NCBI GenBank assembly: GCA_016706405.1
Contig: JADJJT010000003.1
Span: 620,001 to 684,000 of the forward strand
Source of the DNA: Sphingobacteriales bacterium
GTDB lineage: Bacteria > Bacteroidota > Bacteroidia > Chitinophagales > UBA2359
Length of the DNA stretch: 64,000 nucleotides
Reading direction: 5' to 3'
A program made the position numbers and the translations under genes. Shown in pieces: positions 38,028-47,339 of the stretch; the first letter of the stretch is position 1, and each line of letters opens with the position of its first letter. The notes under the pieces were generated by a model. The model was given only the letters and a program-made list of their open reading frames with translations, had not been told where the DNA came from and did no database searches.

Positions 38028-39038
38028 TTACCAAAATTTATCGGCCGGAAGGTTAAGCCATTTTAAGGCCGAGCCATTATACAGTTTATTTTTAATATCG
38101 TTTGGCAGGTTTAAACTGTCTATTAAATGGCCTGTTTCGAGTTCGCCAAGCGGAAAAGGGTAATCGCTGCCAAGGGCAATTTTGTCGGGTCCAATAATTT
38201 CAAGGAGATATTTAAAAAAAGCAGGGTCAAAGACTACGCTGTCAATCCAAAATTTACCTAAATACGAGCGCGGATTAGTGGGGTTGTCAATAGCAACTAA
38301 ATCGGGGCGACATTTAAAGCCATGCTCAATGCGGCCAATTGAACCCGGAAAAGCACCACCGCCATGACAAAATGCTACCCGCAAGTTAGGGAGGCGTTCA
38401 AAAATACCACCAAAAATCATACTGCAAATAGCTCTTGAAGTTTCGGCGGGCATACCAACCAACCAAGGCAGCCAATAGCGCTGCATAACTTCTTTGCCAA
38501 TCATATCCCAAGGATGAACCAACAGGCAAGCACCCATTTTTTCACATGATTCAAAAAACGGAAAAAGTTCGGGGTCATTTAAATTCCAGTCGTTTACGTG
38601 GGTGCCAATTTGAATTCCGGCAAAACCAAGTTCATTTATACAGCGCTCGGCTTCAGCAATAGCCAATTGTGGGTCTTGAAGTGGGACAGTACCCAAACCT
38701 ACAAATTGTTTTGGGTAGGTTTGCACTACTTTGGCAATATGGTCGTTTAAAAATTGTGATAACTGCAAAGCATCTTGGCCTTTAGCCCAATAGCTAAACA
38801 TTACCGGAATAGTGCATATTACTTGCACATCTATTTTGTTCCGCTCCATATCATTAAGCCTGATTTCCGGATTCCAGCAGTTTTCGGCAATTTCTCTAAA
38901 AAATGTATTGCCCAGCATCATACGGGCAAAACCGGGGCGGTGGTGTTCCAAATGAATAAACCCGCTATAACCAAATTTTTCGGCAAAACGGGGTAAATGA
39001 TCCGGAATGATGTGCGAATGAATGTCTATTTTTAACAC
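38028..39038 (-). CDS. ACMSD-family amidohydrolase/decarboxylase
   Basis: A 336-residue metal-dependent TIM-barrel protein. The zinc motif at the N-terminus is DIHSHIIPDH (His7, His9). Later metal or catalytic positions appear in LLVHPWDM, FCHGGGAFP and GSDYPFPLG. These features match 2-amino-3-carboxymuconate-6-semialdehyde decarboxylase of the kynurenine pathway, with the broader amidohydrolase-2 family as the fallback. The open frame extends to a TTG at 39095, but a promoter box lies inside that extension, so the GTG at 39038 is the likely start. No other kynurenine gene is adjacent. Confidence 0.85.
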   Translation of the reverse strand: MLKIDIHSHIIPDHLPRFAEKFGYSGFIHLEHHRPGFARMMLGNTFFREIAENCWNPEIRLNDMERNKIDVQVICTIPVMFSYWAKGQDALQLSQFLNDHIAKVVQTYPKQFVGLGTVPLQDPQLAIAEAERCINELGFAGIQIGTHVNDWNLNDPELFPFFESCEKMGACLLVHPWDMIGKEVMQRYWLPWLVGMPAETSRAICSMIFGGIFERLPNLRVAFCHGGGAFPGSIGRIEHGFKCRPDLVAIDNPTNPRSYLGKFWIDSVVFDPAFFKYLLEIIGPDKIALGSDYPFPLGELETGHLIDSLNLPNDIKNKLYNGSALKWLNLPADKFW

Positions 39039-39063
39039 ACTTAAACAGGTTTGGAGTGTTCGG

Positions 39064-39071
39064 CAAAGGTA
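39064..39071 (-). promoter_or_regulatory. TACCTTTG promoter box for the ACMSD-like gene
   Basis: The minus-strand match to TAnnTTTG lies 25 bp before the GTG start and inside the longer open frame. Confidence 0.55.
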
Positions 39072-39099
39072 AGCATTTTTTTGAGCAAAACACAAATTG

Positions 39100-39479
39100 T
39101 GATACTTTTAATATATCTGACAATAAAAAGACTACACACAACAATTGTGTTTATTGCAAAGAAACAAAGCGAGATTGAAAATGAATGACCACATATCTAT
39201 AACATTGAACTAAAATTTTGAACAATTAGGCATCTATCTGCGGCAAAATTGCGTTTAAATATTTAATACACATTTTGAATAAGTTTAAATTTATTGTCAA
39301 TTTTAAGACAAAACAAACACAGAAAATAAATATTTACCATCTTTGTATTAAGTTTGCGCTATATTCAGGCAAATTATTTGTACAAACAAATAAAAGATAG
39401 TACCTTGCGTTTCAATAACAATATCATTATAATATAGTAACCTTTCCCACCATCTACAATATATTTAAAATCGCACAAT
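39100..39479. other. Non-coding gap between the ACMSD-like gene and the type B surface gene
   Basis: About 380 bp of AT-rich DNA between divergent genes. No RNA gene or repeat was seen. A weak CATCTTTG near 39340 may belong to the promoter of the surface gene. Confidence 0.4.
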
Positions 39480-42400
39480 ATGGCCTTATTTTACAATTTA
39501 TTCAAAAATTCTTTTTTTTCGTTCTTCATTTGTTTATTTTTGGGTCTTTTAGTGTCAAACCAAAATGCCAGCGCACAAGGAACTCAAGTACAACTATTGG
39601 TCGAGGATTTTGAAAATGATATGTTTATTCAGTTTCAATTAAACTCGGATACCATTCCGGCCAAAGGCGACAATAAATGGATTGTCAATAAAACTTACAA
39701 TGGCTCGGGCGTTTACCCCAATACTACCGACCAAAACACAACTATGTCAGGGCAAATAGGCAATCCCAACGAACATTATTTACATATTCACGACTCGAAA
39801 AAGCCCGGCGGAGCCGCTAATGCCAATTTTGACCCAACTAATGCCAGCGAAACTTGGGCAATTTTACCGCAAGGTATTTGCACCATGTCGTTGGTTGATA
39901 TAAGGTTGGTGTTTTTTTGGTTGGCCGAAGGCTCGGCAAACTCATTTGGCGAAGTATATTATAGCGCCGACTATGGCGCTTGGACGCAAATTGGCCAAAC
40001 CAAATACAATAATCAAGGCATTTGGAAATTTGAAGAAATTAAAGACGTTTCGTTTGAAAATGTTGAAGATTTGCGTTTTGCTTTCAGGTGGGTGAATCCA
40101 GGCGGCGAATCGCAAAACAGCATGTCGTTTGCCATTGACGATGTGCAAATAATTGGCACCTACGACCCCAACGCCAACCCCGTTGATATTATTATTAGCG
40201 ATATTGTTGCCGAAGTTTGCGAAGGAACCACTTTTAATTTTACCTTCGAATTTACCGATACCCTTTGCGATGGCTCGTATTTAATTATGTTGTCTGACGA
40301 TATGGGTTCGTTTGATAACCCAACCAGTTATTGGTCGTTCAGTTACCCCTACCCTTTCACTACGGGAAGTTTTGGTTTAACCCTTCCAACAGATGTATAT
40401 CCGGGCGATTGTTATAAAATTAAAATCAATCGCTTGTCACCTTTGCCTGCCCTCGAAGGTATTGCTTCTGTCTGTTTTAAAATATTAGATTGCGATAATA
40501 CTATTACCACCAAGCAGCCGCCGGTCACGTTTGAGCAGGGCAACGGCGACACCCTGTGCATGGGCAGCGTCATTGATGCCCGCTTTCAAAGTTGGGGGGT
40601 ATTTAATGCGGGTAATCTTTATATGCTTGAGTTAAGCAAACCCGATGGCACTTTCCCACCTCCGGGCAAACCTAAAATTTTAGGCAAAAATCCGGATGAT
40701 AAAACCTATAACGATTTGTTTTTCCCACCTGTGGGCAGTGTAGGCGGGTTAGTTCCTGATACCATCCCCGAAAGTTGCAACTATTATATTCGGGTAAACT
40801 CGAGTTTGCCAGGTACTTTTGGTGCGCCCTGGGGGCCATTCTGCATCAAACAGTGCGATATTAAAACCAACGACAAAAAAGATATACAAGTCTGCATAAC
40901 TGCCGAAGAAGGTGCTTGTGTTGATGTTAAAATTGATATCAACTATTTTGACCCCAATATTTTATACGACCCGGCTAATAATTTTATGGTCGAAATTCGC
41001 GACCCCATGTTTTTTAGCTTAGTAAATATGGGAGGCTTGGGTATTTTTCCCGGAACTACCAACGATGTAGTGCAGGTATGTATTCCAAAATGGCCAGATT
41101 TAGGTGCTTTGGGCATGAAACCCGGCATGTATTATATGCGCATTGTAGGCACCAACTCAAACGATCCGGAAAATTTATTGGGCACGCTCATCCATTTAAC
41201 TATCGGTGTTAAAAAACCTACTCCTCCATCGGTATATGCCACCGATACGGTAGTTTGTACGGGTAACACTGCTTTTTTCTATGTTACCAATGTTGACCCC
41301 GCCTCGACTTACGAATGGTTCTTAAACGGAAGCTCATTTTACCATGGTTCAGCAATGGGGGTAATTTTTAATAGCCCGCCCGGAACAGTGTTTGACGTAA
41401 CCGTACAAGAAACCAACTACGGCTGTAAAGGGCCTATGTCGCCCCCTGTAAAAGTGTATGTAACTGGCCCGCCTAAAACAGTTATTGATGGTAAAAAAGT
41501 GGTTTGCGCCGGTGAAGTGGTGCAATATTGTGTGCCGTTTATACCAAAAACCTATTACGACTGGCAATTTACAGGTGCTACCCTTGTGGACACCTCGAAC
41601 AGTTGTGTTACTATTCAGTTTTTTGACGACGGTACCGGAATAGCAACTCTTAACGTTAAAGCACTGAATGCCTGCGGTGAAGCTTTTGGTACTTTTGAGG
41701 TACAAGTAAATAAAGCCCCCGAAGTAACTGTTGACTCGATGGTTGTTGTATGTACCGGGCAATCTGTTACCTTAAATGCCATTGTAACCGGCGCCGATAC
41801 CTATATTTGGACAGACCCATTGGGCAACGAAATTGGCGTTGAAACACCATCGGTAACGTTTACACCACCAAATACCGGATATTACTCGCTTTTAGCTATA
41901 GACTGGCAATGTCAAACTAAAAAAGATATTTTAGTAATTGTAAACCCAATTCCAACGCCAACAATAACCGGATTAACCGATGCCTGCGAAGGCGAAACCG
42001 TTACCTTAACAGCAACAGGTGGCTCAAGCTATGTTTGGGGAGATGGCACCACAGGGCCAATTTTGAACGTTACGCTTCCGGGCACTTATACCGTTGAAGC
42101 AAGTAATGGCACAGGCGATTGTAAGGCTACCACAGAACATACCGTAACCTTCCATCCTATACCGGTTGTAGATTTGGGAGGCCCCTACGAAATTTGTGAA
42201 GGTGGCGAGGTAACACTTGATGCCAAAAATCCAGGTGCTACCTTTAATTGGAGCAACGGTGGCACAGACCCAACTATTGATGTAACCGAACCCGGCGAAT
42301 ATACCGTAACCGTTAGTGCATGGGGCTGCGAAACAACCGGTACCGCTACCGTTAGTGACCACCCATTCCCTATTGTTGATTTAGGACCCGACTTAACCGT

Positions 42401-42896
42401 TTGCGAAGACTCGACCGTTACGCTTACCCCCGGTGAAACCCCCGGCGCATTTTACGGATGGAGTACAGGCGCAAATACCCCAACCATAGATGTTGTAGTC
42501 CCCAAATTTAAAGATGGGCCCTTACAAATTAACGTAGCAGTAACCAACGACTGCGGCACCCGCTTAGACTCGATAATTATTAACCCCATTTATTGTGGCG
42601 AAATTTTACCCTGCATTATTGTGCCAAACGCTTATTCGCCTAATAACGATGCCGTAAACGACCTGTTTATACCTAAGTTCCAATGCGAACCACTTAGCTA
42701 CTATTTTAGAATTTATAACAGATGGGGGGAAAAGGTTTTCGAAACAAACGACTTTAGCCAAGGCTGGGATGGCATGTTTAGCAATTCAATAGCTCCGCTT
42801 GGCGTGTATGTTTGGGCTATTGAGTTTAATCGCGACCTGCCCAACGGCACCATGTCGCACGAAAAACACAAGGGCAATGTAACCTTGTTGCGCTAA
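39480..42896 (+). CDS. T9SS type B surface protein with Ig/PKD-like repeats
   Basis: A 1138-residue secreted protein. The signal peptide (hydrophobic 12-27, ending ASAQG) is followed by a jelly-roll-like N-terminal domain (about 45-235; WAILPQGICTMSLVDI, then FAIDDVQIIGTY). Several Ig/PKD-like modules follow (VDLGGPYEICEGGEVTLDA, VDLGPDLTVCEDSTVTLTP). The C-terminus VPNAYSPNNDAVNDLFIP to NVTLLR is a type B sorting domain. It is likely displayed on the cell surface, with unknown ligand. The stretch from residue ~52 to at least 480 is nearly identical, also in DNA, to the interrupted gene at 61345. Confidence 0.9.
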   Translation: MALFYNLFKNSFFSFFICLFLGLLVSNQNASAQGTQVQLLVEDFENDMFIQFQLNSDTIPAKGDNKWIVNKTYNGSGVYPNTTDQNTTMSGQIGNPNEHYLHIHDSKKPGGAANANFDPTNASETWAILPQGICTMSLVDIRLVFFWLAEGSANSFGEVYYSADYGAWTQIGQTKYNNQGIWKFEEIKDVSFENVEDLRFAFRWVNPGGESQNSMSFAIDDVQIIGTYDPNANPVDIIISDIVAEVCEGTTFNFTFEFTDTLCDGSYLIMLSDDMGSFDNPTSYWSFSYPYPFTTGSFGLTLPTDVYPGDCYKIKINRLSPLPALEGIASVCFKILDCDNTITTKQPPVTFEQGNGDTLCMGSVIDARFQSWGVFNAGNLYMLELSKPDGTFPPPGKPKILGKNPDDKTYNDLFFPPVGSVGGLVPDTIPESCNYYIRVNSSLPGTFGAPWGPFCIKQCDIKTNDKKDIQVCITAEEGACVDVKIDINYFDPNILYDPANNFMVEIRDPMFFSLVNMGGLGIFPGTTNDVVQVCIPKWPDLGALGMKPGMYYMRIVGTNSNDPENLLGTLIHLTIGVKKPTPPSVYATDTVVCTGNTAFFYVTNVDPASTYEWFLNGSSFYHGSAMGVIFNSPPGTVFDVTVQETNYGCKGPMSPPVKVYVTGPPKTVIDGKKVVCAGEVVQYCVPFIPKTYYDWQFTGATLVDTSNSCVTIQFFDDGTGIATLNVKALNACGEAFGTFEVQVNKAPEVTVDSMVVVCTGQSVTLNAIVTGADTYIWTDPLGNEIGVETPSVTFTPPNTGYYSLLAIDWQCQTKKDILVIVNPIPTPTITGLTDACEGETVTLTATGGSSYVWGDGTTGPILNVTLPGTYTVEASNGTGDCKATTEHTVTFHPIPVVDLGGPYEICEGGEVTLDAKNPGATFNWSNGGTDPTIDVTEPGEYTVTVSAWGCETTGTATVSDHPFPIVDLGPDLTVCEDSTVTLTPGETPGAFYGWSTGANTPTIDVVVPKFKDGPLQINVAVTNDCGTRLDSIIINPIYCGEILPCIIVPNAYSPNNDAVNDLFIPKFQCEPLSYYFRIYNRWGEKVFETNDFSQGWDGMFSNSIAPLGVYVWAIEFNRDLPNGTMSHEKHKGNVTLLR
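39633..40920 (+). repeat. Long direct repeat, copy A (partner at 61477-62630 and 63859-64000)
   Basis: From 39633 the DNA matches the sequence from 61477 onward with constant offset and only scattered substitutions, for at least 1.29 kb (the partner runs off the window). Upstream of this point, including the signal peptides, the two genes differ. The repeat boundary therefore lies inside the coding region. Confidence 0.93.
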
Positions 42897-42946
42897 ACTA
42901 AGTTCAAAAAATCGAATGATGTTATTTGAATAGCATCTTACAAATA

Positions 42947-42985
42947 AACAAGCGACTTTAATTGTATTAGGTCGCTTGTTTTTTT
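42947..42985 (+). terminator. Strong terminator after the 1138-residue surface protein
   Basis: AACAAGCGAC (42947-42956) pairs perfectly with GTCGCTTGTT (42971-42980), with a 14-base loop and a T run after it. It lies 50 bp beyond the stop. Confidence 0.9.
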
Positions 42986-43010
42986 AGCGGCATGTGGACA
43001 ATAAATAAAT

Positions 43011-43018
43011 TATCTTTG
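43011..43018 (+). promoter_or_regulatory. TATCTTTG promoter box for the VanX-like gene
   Basis: A match to TAnnTTTG 20 bp before the ATG at 43039, just after the terminator of the preceding gene. Confidence 0.55.
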
Positions 43019-43038
43019 TGCTTATTTTTTCCTTGAAT

Positions 43039-43935
43039 ATGCTATTAAAGACCTTTTTAAATAAAGTTTTTTTTGCAATTTTACTGACCACTTTGAGTTT
43101 TACTCTTTTTATTTGGGGTTGTAGCTACGAAAAGGCAAATGAAAATAAAAGTCCTCAGTCAACACAAAATCTGGGCAGTAATAAACATCCGGAAGATAGA
43201 AGCCAACAACAAACATTTCCAAAACAAAACATTGCAATGGATATACAGCCCCCGTCTCAAGAGCAAACCAATATAAATACATCTATGACCGAACACAATT
43301 CGGATGTAAAATCAACTAAAACAACAAGTTTCTCCAAGATAGAGGAAAGTTTAGAAAAATCCGGATTAATAGATATTCAAACAGTGCATCCGGATATATT
43401 AGTAGATTTAAAATATGCCTCGGAGTCAAATTTTTTAGAAACAAATCTTTATGGTGATGTAAAACGCGCTTTTTTACAACCCGAACCTGCCGCCATGCTG
43501 GCCAAAGCACAGGAAATTTTAGCAGCAACTCACCCATACTATAGGCTTTTAGTATATGATGCCGCCCGTCCACGCTCGGTACAACGCCTTATGTATGCCC
43601 ACGCCAAAGCCAATGGTAAAGAAAAATATGTAGCCGAACCATACCCCGGCTCGGCGCATAATTATGGTGCTGCCGTTGATTTAACTATTGCCGATTCGTT
43701 AGGTCAAAGTATAGATATGGGAACACCTTACGATTTTTTTGGTACTTTGGCACAGCCTCGCTTCGAAGCCCAATTTTTAGCCGAAGGCAAATTAACTCAC
43801 GCCCAAATAATAAACCGGTTGTTATTGCGCAATACCATGAAAAAAGCAGGTTTTATTGCCATTCAAAGCGAATGGTGGCATTTTGAAGCATACCCAAAAA
43901 CAATTTACCGTGCAAAATACCCAATAATAGAATAA
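43039..43935 (+). CDS. D-alanyl-D-alanine dipeptidase, VanX/DdpX-like (M15) lipoprotein
   Basis: A 298-residue protein. The N-terminus is a lipoprotein signal with lipobox FIWGC, then a low-complexity Gln/Asn/Ser-rich spacer of about 85 residues, then the M15 peptidase domain. The zinc and catalytic residues are in SAHNYGAAVD (His207, Asp214) and EWWHFE (Glu278, His281). The VDLKYASESNFLETNLYG stretch is typical of the VanX group. It splits D-Ala-D-Ala, probably for peptidoglycan recycling in the periplasm. No other van genes are adjacent, so vancomycin resistance should not be inferred. GTG at 43018 is a less likely start. Confidence 0.88.
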   Translation: MLLKTFLNKVFFAILLTTLSFTLFIWGCSYEKANENKSPQSTQNLGSNKHPEDRSQQQTFPKQNIAMDIQPPSQEQTNINTSMTEHNSDVKSTKTTSFSKIEESLEKSGLIDIQTVHPDILVDLKYASESNFLETNLYGDVKRAFLQPEPAAMLAKAQEILAATHPYYRLLVYDAARPRSVQRLMYAHAKANGKEKYVAEPYPGSAHNYGAAVDLTIADSLGQSIDMGTPYDFFGTLAQPRFEAQFLAEGKLTHAQIINRLLLRNTMKKAGFIAIQSEWWHFEAYPKTIYRAKYPIIE

Positions 43936-44033
43936 TTTTACGCCATATTGTAACTTTTCTCTTAGCTCGTACATTTAGCAAGCAAATAAAGCACACTAAA
44001 CACCCTTTTACATTAATAATACATCTAACAACC

Positions 44034-44936
44034 ATGAAACGATTAACTTTATTTTTATGCTTTTTAGCCCTAATTTTTTCCACATCTACCTTTAACCCTG
44101 CTATGGCGCAAAGTAAAGGAAAAACCAAAAGCAAAACCTCAACCGGCAGTAACAGCAATTCTTCTTCTTCTTCGAGCAGCAGCAGCGGTAACAAGGGCAA
44201 AACTGTACCCAAAAGTGGTAGCAGCACCAATAACAGCGATGATGATAACAGCGACAAAAATAACAAAAATTCACTGTTCAAACTTGGCCAAAAAACCCAA
44301 TCAAGCGAACTAAGAAAAACCAAAACACGCATTTTAGGCTTCGAAATTGGCGTTGGAACCTGGATGGGTGATTTGGGTACAACCTACCACGACTTAGAAA
44401 TAAACACAGGTCGCTCGGTGCACATGACACTTAGCCCATTTACCACTCAATACCGTTTAAGCCGCAAACCTGCAATATATGTTGGCACTGGCATACAGTT
44501 TCAGTTTAACCATTATGGCTTTAAAAACGATATTATACTAACCGAAGAAGAAAATAGCCCTTTAGACAAGTTAACTTGGTCTGAATCAGCAGAAGACCTT
44601 AAAAAGAAAAATCTTTTCCAATCATTTTTTACCATACCACTACAACTACAATACGAAAGTCGCCCTGCATCATTGCGTCATTCGTTTAGAATTGCCGGCG
44701 GTGGTTACCTTGGGTTTCGTACAGCAAGTAGTTTCCGGATGAAAGATGACGGCGGTAAAGATAAAATTAAAGATCAGTTTTTTACCGAAGATATGCGCTA
44801 CGGTGTTAGCGGCCGGATTGGATATGGGCCTATAAATTTTGGCCTTCGCTACCAACTAAGCGATACCTTTAAAGAAGGTTTAGGCCCCGATGTAAAACCA
44901 TTTTCAGTAGAATTTAGCATCATTAGACCTTTCTAA
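44034..44936 (+). CDS. Outer-membrane beta-barrel protein with Ser-rich linker
   Basis: A 300-residue protein. The signal peptide (1-25, ending AMAQS) is followed by a low-complexity segment (about 27-90) that includes a run of nine serines and Asn/Asp/Lys-rich sequence. The C-terminal ~190 residues are alternating hydrophobic beta strands (GFEIGVGTWMGDLGTTYHD through VEFSIIRPF, ending in Phe). The terminal Phe and strand pattern fit an outer-membrane barrel of the PorT/OmpW-like kind. The function is unknown. Confidence 0.7.
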   Translation: MKRLTLFLCFLALIFSTSTFNPAMAQSKGKTKSKTSTGSNSNSSSSSSSSSGNKGKTVPKSGSSTNNSDDDNSDKNNKNSLFKLGQKTQSSELRKTKTRILGFEIGVGTWMGDLGTTYHDLEINTGRSVHMTLSPFTTQYRLSRKPAIYVGTGIQFQFNHYGFKNDIILTEEENSPLDKLTWSESAEDLKKKNLFQSFFTIPLQLQYESRPASLRHSFRIAGGGYLGFRTASSFRMKDDGGKDKIKDQFFTEDMRYGVSGRIGYGPINFGLRYQLSDTFKEGLGPDVKPFSVEFSIIRPF

Positions 44937-44947
44937 AATAAATACCC

Positions 44948-44982
44948 AAAAAGCCATTGCAAGCGTTTTGTAGTGGCTTTTT
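44948..44982 (+). terminator. Terminator after the beta-barrel gene
   Basis: AAAAAGCCA pairs with TGGCTTTTT across a 17-base loop, and a second T5 tract follows shortly. It lies 12 bp after the stop. Confidence 0.7.
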
Positions 44983-45010
44983 GCTTTTTCGCCCATTTTT
45001 TTATTTAAAA

Positions 45011-45042
45011 TTTGGCAATTCAAAGCAAATCACGTATCTTTG
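45011..45042 (+). promoter_or_regulatory. Promoter of tRNA-Arg (TTTG ... TATCTTTG)
   Basis: TTTG at 45011-45014 and TATCTTTG at 45035-45042 are 20 bp apart, matching the -33/-7 arrangement known for Bacteroidota. The tRNA begins 21 bp after the -7 box. Confidence 0.7.
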
Positions 45043-45062
45043 TGCCGCAAACAAAAAAAGAA

Positions 45063-45139
45063 GGACCCGTAGCTCAACTGAATAGAGCATCTGACTACGG
45101 ATCAGAAGGTTAGGAGTTTGAATCTCTTCGGGTTCACCA
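45063..45139 (+). tRNA. tRNA-Arg (anticodon ACG)
   Basis: Acceptor stem GGACCCG pairs with CGGGTTC (one G:U pair). The D arm is AGCTCAACTGAATAGAGC and the anticodon arm TCTGA-CTACGGA-TCAGA with anticodon ACG. The 3' CCA is encoded, unlike in the tRNA-Val here. The sequence is 77 nt long. The T loop reads TTTGAATCT, slightly off the usual TTCGAAT. Confidence 0.95.
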
Positions 45140-45145
45140 TTTTGA

Positions 45146-45190
45146 AAGGATTTTAGGCCGCTCAGGTTTAAAATCCTTTTTTTTTTCAAT
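45146..45190 (+). terminator. Terminator after tRNA-Arg
   Basis: AAGGATTTTA pairs perfectly with TAAAATCCTT over a 13-base loop, followed by a T-rich tract. Confidence 0.85.
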
Positions 45191-45211
45191 ATTTCTGAAT
45201 CTTTATTTTAT

Positions 45212-45712
45212 ATGAGGAACTTTATTTTTGTAACAAGCAGTGTTTATATTCTATTATTGGCTGTGCTAAATCTAATATCCGGATGCCAGCCCAACAGCAA
45301 TCCTGCCGAAAAATACGCCTACCCCAAAAACCAGCGCGGCCCATCGCCAAACCACGAAGTCAAAACCATCAACCAATACTCCGAAACGGGCTCGTACAGC
45401 GTTGCCGCCACCTACCCCTTTTTTGAAAACCTCGAAAATAAAGCCTCGTTCGCCAATTTAAATGGTGAATTTTACAAATACGCCCAAGAAGAAGTTAAGC
45501 GTTTTAAAATAAAATGCCTTGACAGCAATTCAAAAGGTAACGACCTGAACTTACATTACGACCTATACACTATAGGCGACAGTTTACTGATTATTGAGTG
45601 GATTTACCATATAAAAATGGATAACCAACCCGAACAGGTTCAACGGGTAGCCTATAAATATGATTTAAAAACGGGTAAAAACCTCGGAAAACCCGAACAG
45701 CCAAACAATTAG
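45212..45712 (+). CDS. Small lipoprotein of unknown function
   Basis: A 166-residue protein with a lipoprotein signal (hydrophobic 4-22, lipobox LISGC). The mature part has DUF3298/DUF4163-like features: TYPFFENLENKASFANLNGEF and a C-terminal YKYDLKTGK. In such proteins this fold binds ligands or resembles anti-sigma factor RsiV, but the resemblance here is only partial. It is monocistronic, directly after tRNA-Arg. Confidence 0.6.
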   Translation: MRNFIFVTSSVYILLLAVLNLISGCQPNSNPAEKYAYPKNQRGPSPNHEVKTINQYSETGSYSVAATYPFFENLENKASFANLNGEFYKYAQEEVKRFKIKCLDSNSKGNDLNLHYDLYTIGDSLLIIEWIYHIKMDNQPEQVQRVAYKYDLKTGKNLGKPEQPNN

Positions 45713-45760
45713 TCGTCTTTGTAGGGCTATCATTTATAATATTGCAGTAGTTAAAACTAT

Positions 45761-47227
45761 TTATTGACATTCAAACAAGGTCATTTTTATAAAACCATCT
45801 TGCCCCTGCCATAATACATTACAATATTGCGATAAGCTATCATGTAGTTCGGGCGGAAAATCGTTTGAAACATTGCTCCACAAGAAATAAGGCACAGTGT
45901 CGCGTTTTCCGGAAAATTCACCGATGTCCATCAAACCATCGACAACTAAATCTGTCAAATCTTTATATTTTGGTGCTGCATATAGTGGAAATTCAGTTCC
46001 GACAGTAATTTTTTTTGAAGTATTGAGATTTGAAATAACTATATCGGCCTGCGCATTGAGTTTGAAGTATGGAAGCGTTGCCAGTGTGTTGTCCCAGCTA
46101 TTAGCTATCGGATAAGGATATACCCACCAATGCCCCGACAACAAAGCTGCCAAGCTCAATATTACAACAATTTTTTGTGTTATAGGTTGTAAAACCTCAA
46201 TAAAAGCAAGTACTGCAAGCCATAACAATAAATAAACAGGAATAAAATACCGATGCATGTTAGGGGCGTCGCGCAGCATTAAAGCAGCCGGAAACAATAC
46301 TGCACTAACTATTAAAGTCAATAACAATTTGCTTTGTGCTGTTGTAAATGGCAATTTTTCCCTTCGGATAATAAAAAGGCAAAAGAGCAAAATAGTCCAG
46401 CCTATAATATGCCCATTATCTAATAAACGCCACCCCGAAACAGCCAAACTGCGCAGCATTTGCGAAAAATTGCCAAAAAAACCTTCGCCCTGCGACCAAT
46501 GCGAATGTTTGGGGTAAATAAAGTAGCCCAAATGCAGGTATTGATAAACAAACCAAGCCACCACCAAAATACATCCGGGTAGATATGCCCTGTAAATTTT
46601 TGTTAAACTGCTTTTAAATCCGGAAAAATAGTTTTGTGTATTTGAATAATTTCTTACTAAAACATCAATAACAAACAATATTGGAAGCCAAATTAGACCT
46701 TTTAAATTTGTCAACAAAACAAATATTAGTCCGAACGTTAAGTAATACCTTTTTTGTGTTAAAATACCCATCAAACTAAACATAATACCACAAAGATAAG
46801 GCAGGTCTGAACCTGCATAGATACCCTGAGCCAATAATCCGGGTTGAATAATAATGAATAAACCCGCCCAAAATCTTCCGGAGGAAGGGAAAAAATAAAA
46901 TGCAATTTTAAGGGTTGCCAGGGCAACACCAAATAAAAATGGCAATATTGCCCAATGCATCGCTGCCAAAGATTTGCCGAAAACTGTCCAAATAACCGCT
47001 AAATAATAGGCATAAAATGGTGGATGAATAGGATTAAACTCGGGTGGTAATAATAGGATTTGTAGATGCTGTTCGTAAAAAGCTTGTGCTGGTTTGCTTA
47101 TTAACGCAATATTGTCCCAAAAAAATGGAATTGACAAAGTCAAAATAGTTAAAATTACATAAAAACTAGCCAAAATGGTGTAGTAAGGTAGTTCGGCTTT
47201 AAATTTGTGGGATAAACTCGATTTCAT
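45761..47227 (-). CDS. GT39-like polytopic membrane glycosyltransferase
   Basis: A 488-residue membrane protein with about 10-11 hydrophobic segments. The N-terminal loop has the acidic FFWDN and the motif HPPFYAYYLAVIWTVFGKS, typical of ArnT/PMT-type (GT-C fold) transferases that use polyprenyl-phosphate sugars. The C-terminal ~100 residues are soluble and periplasmic. It probably transfers a sugar from a lipid carrier to a cell-envelope acceptor; donor and acceptor are unknown. It is monocistronic and divergent from the TlpA-like gene at 47340. Confidence 0.8.
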   Translation of the reverse strand: MKSSLSHKFKAELPYYTILASFYVILTILTLSIPFFWDNIALISKPAQAFYEQHLQILLLPPEFNPIHPPFYAYYLAVIWTVFGKSLAAMHWAILPFLFGVALATLKIAFYFFPSSGRFWAGLFIIIQPGLLAQGIYAGSDLPYLCGIMFSLMGILTQKRYYLTFGLIFVLLTNLKGLIWLPILFVIDVLVRNYSNTQNYFSGFKSSLTKIYRAYLPGCILVVAWFVYQYLHLGYFIYPKHSHWSQGEGFFGNFSQMLRSLAVSGWRLLDNGHIIGWTILLFCLFIIRREKLPFTTAQSKLLLTLIVSAVLFPAALMLRDAPNMHRYFIPVYLLLWLAVLAFIEVLQPITQKIVVILSLAALLSGHWWVYPYPIANSWDNTLATLPYFKLNAQADIVISNLNTSKKITVGTEFPLYAAPKYKDLTDLVVDGLMDIGEFSGKRDTVPYFLWSNVSNDFPPELHDSLSQYCNVLWQGQDGFIKMTLFECQ

Positions 47228-47339
47228 TAAGTGCTACTCTGGTTAAGGGGGTCAAATGAAAAAACTGGGGCAAATTTTACCGCATTAATCGTAATTTTAG
47301 GCTTCAAAACCGTACAATCAACAAATAAGACCCGCAAAT

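Noticed and set aside
43039..43935. VanX-like gene as a vancomycin-resistance determinant
   Set aside because: vanH, vanA and regulator genes are absent, and the organism is Gram-negative; peptidoglycan recycling is more plausible.
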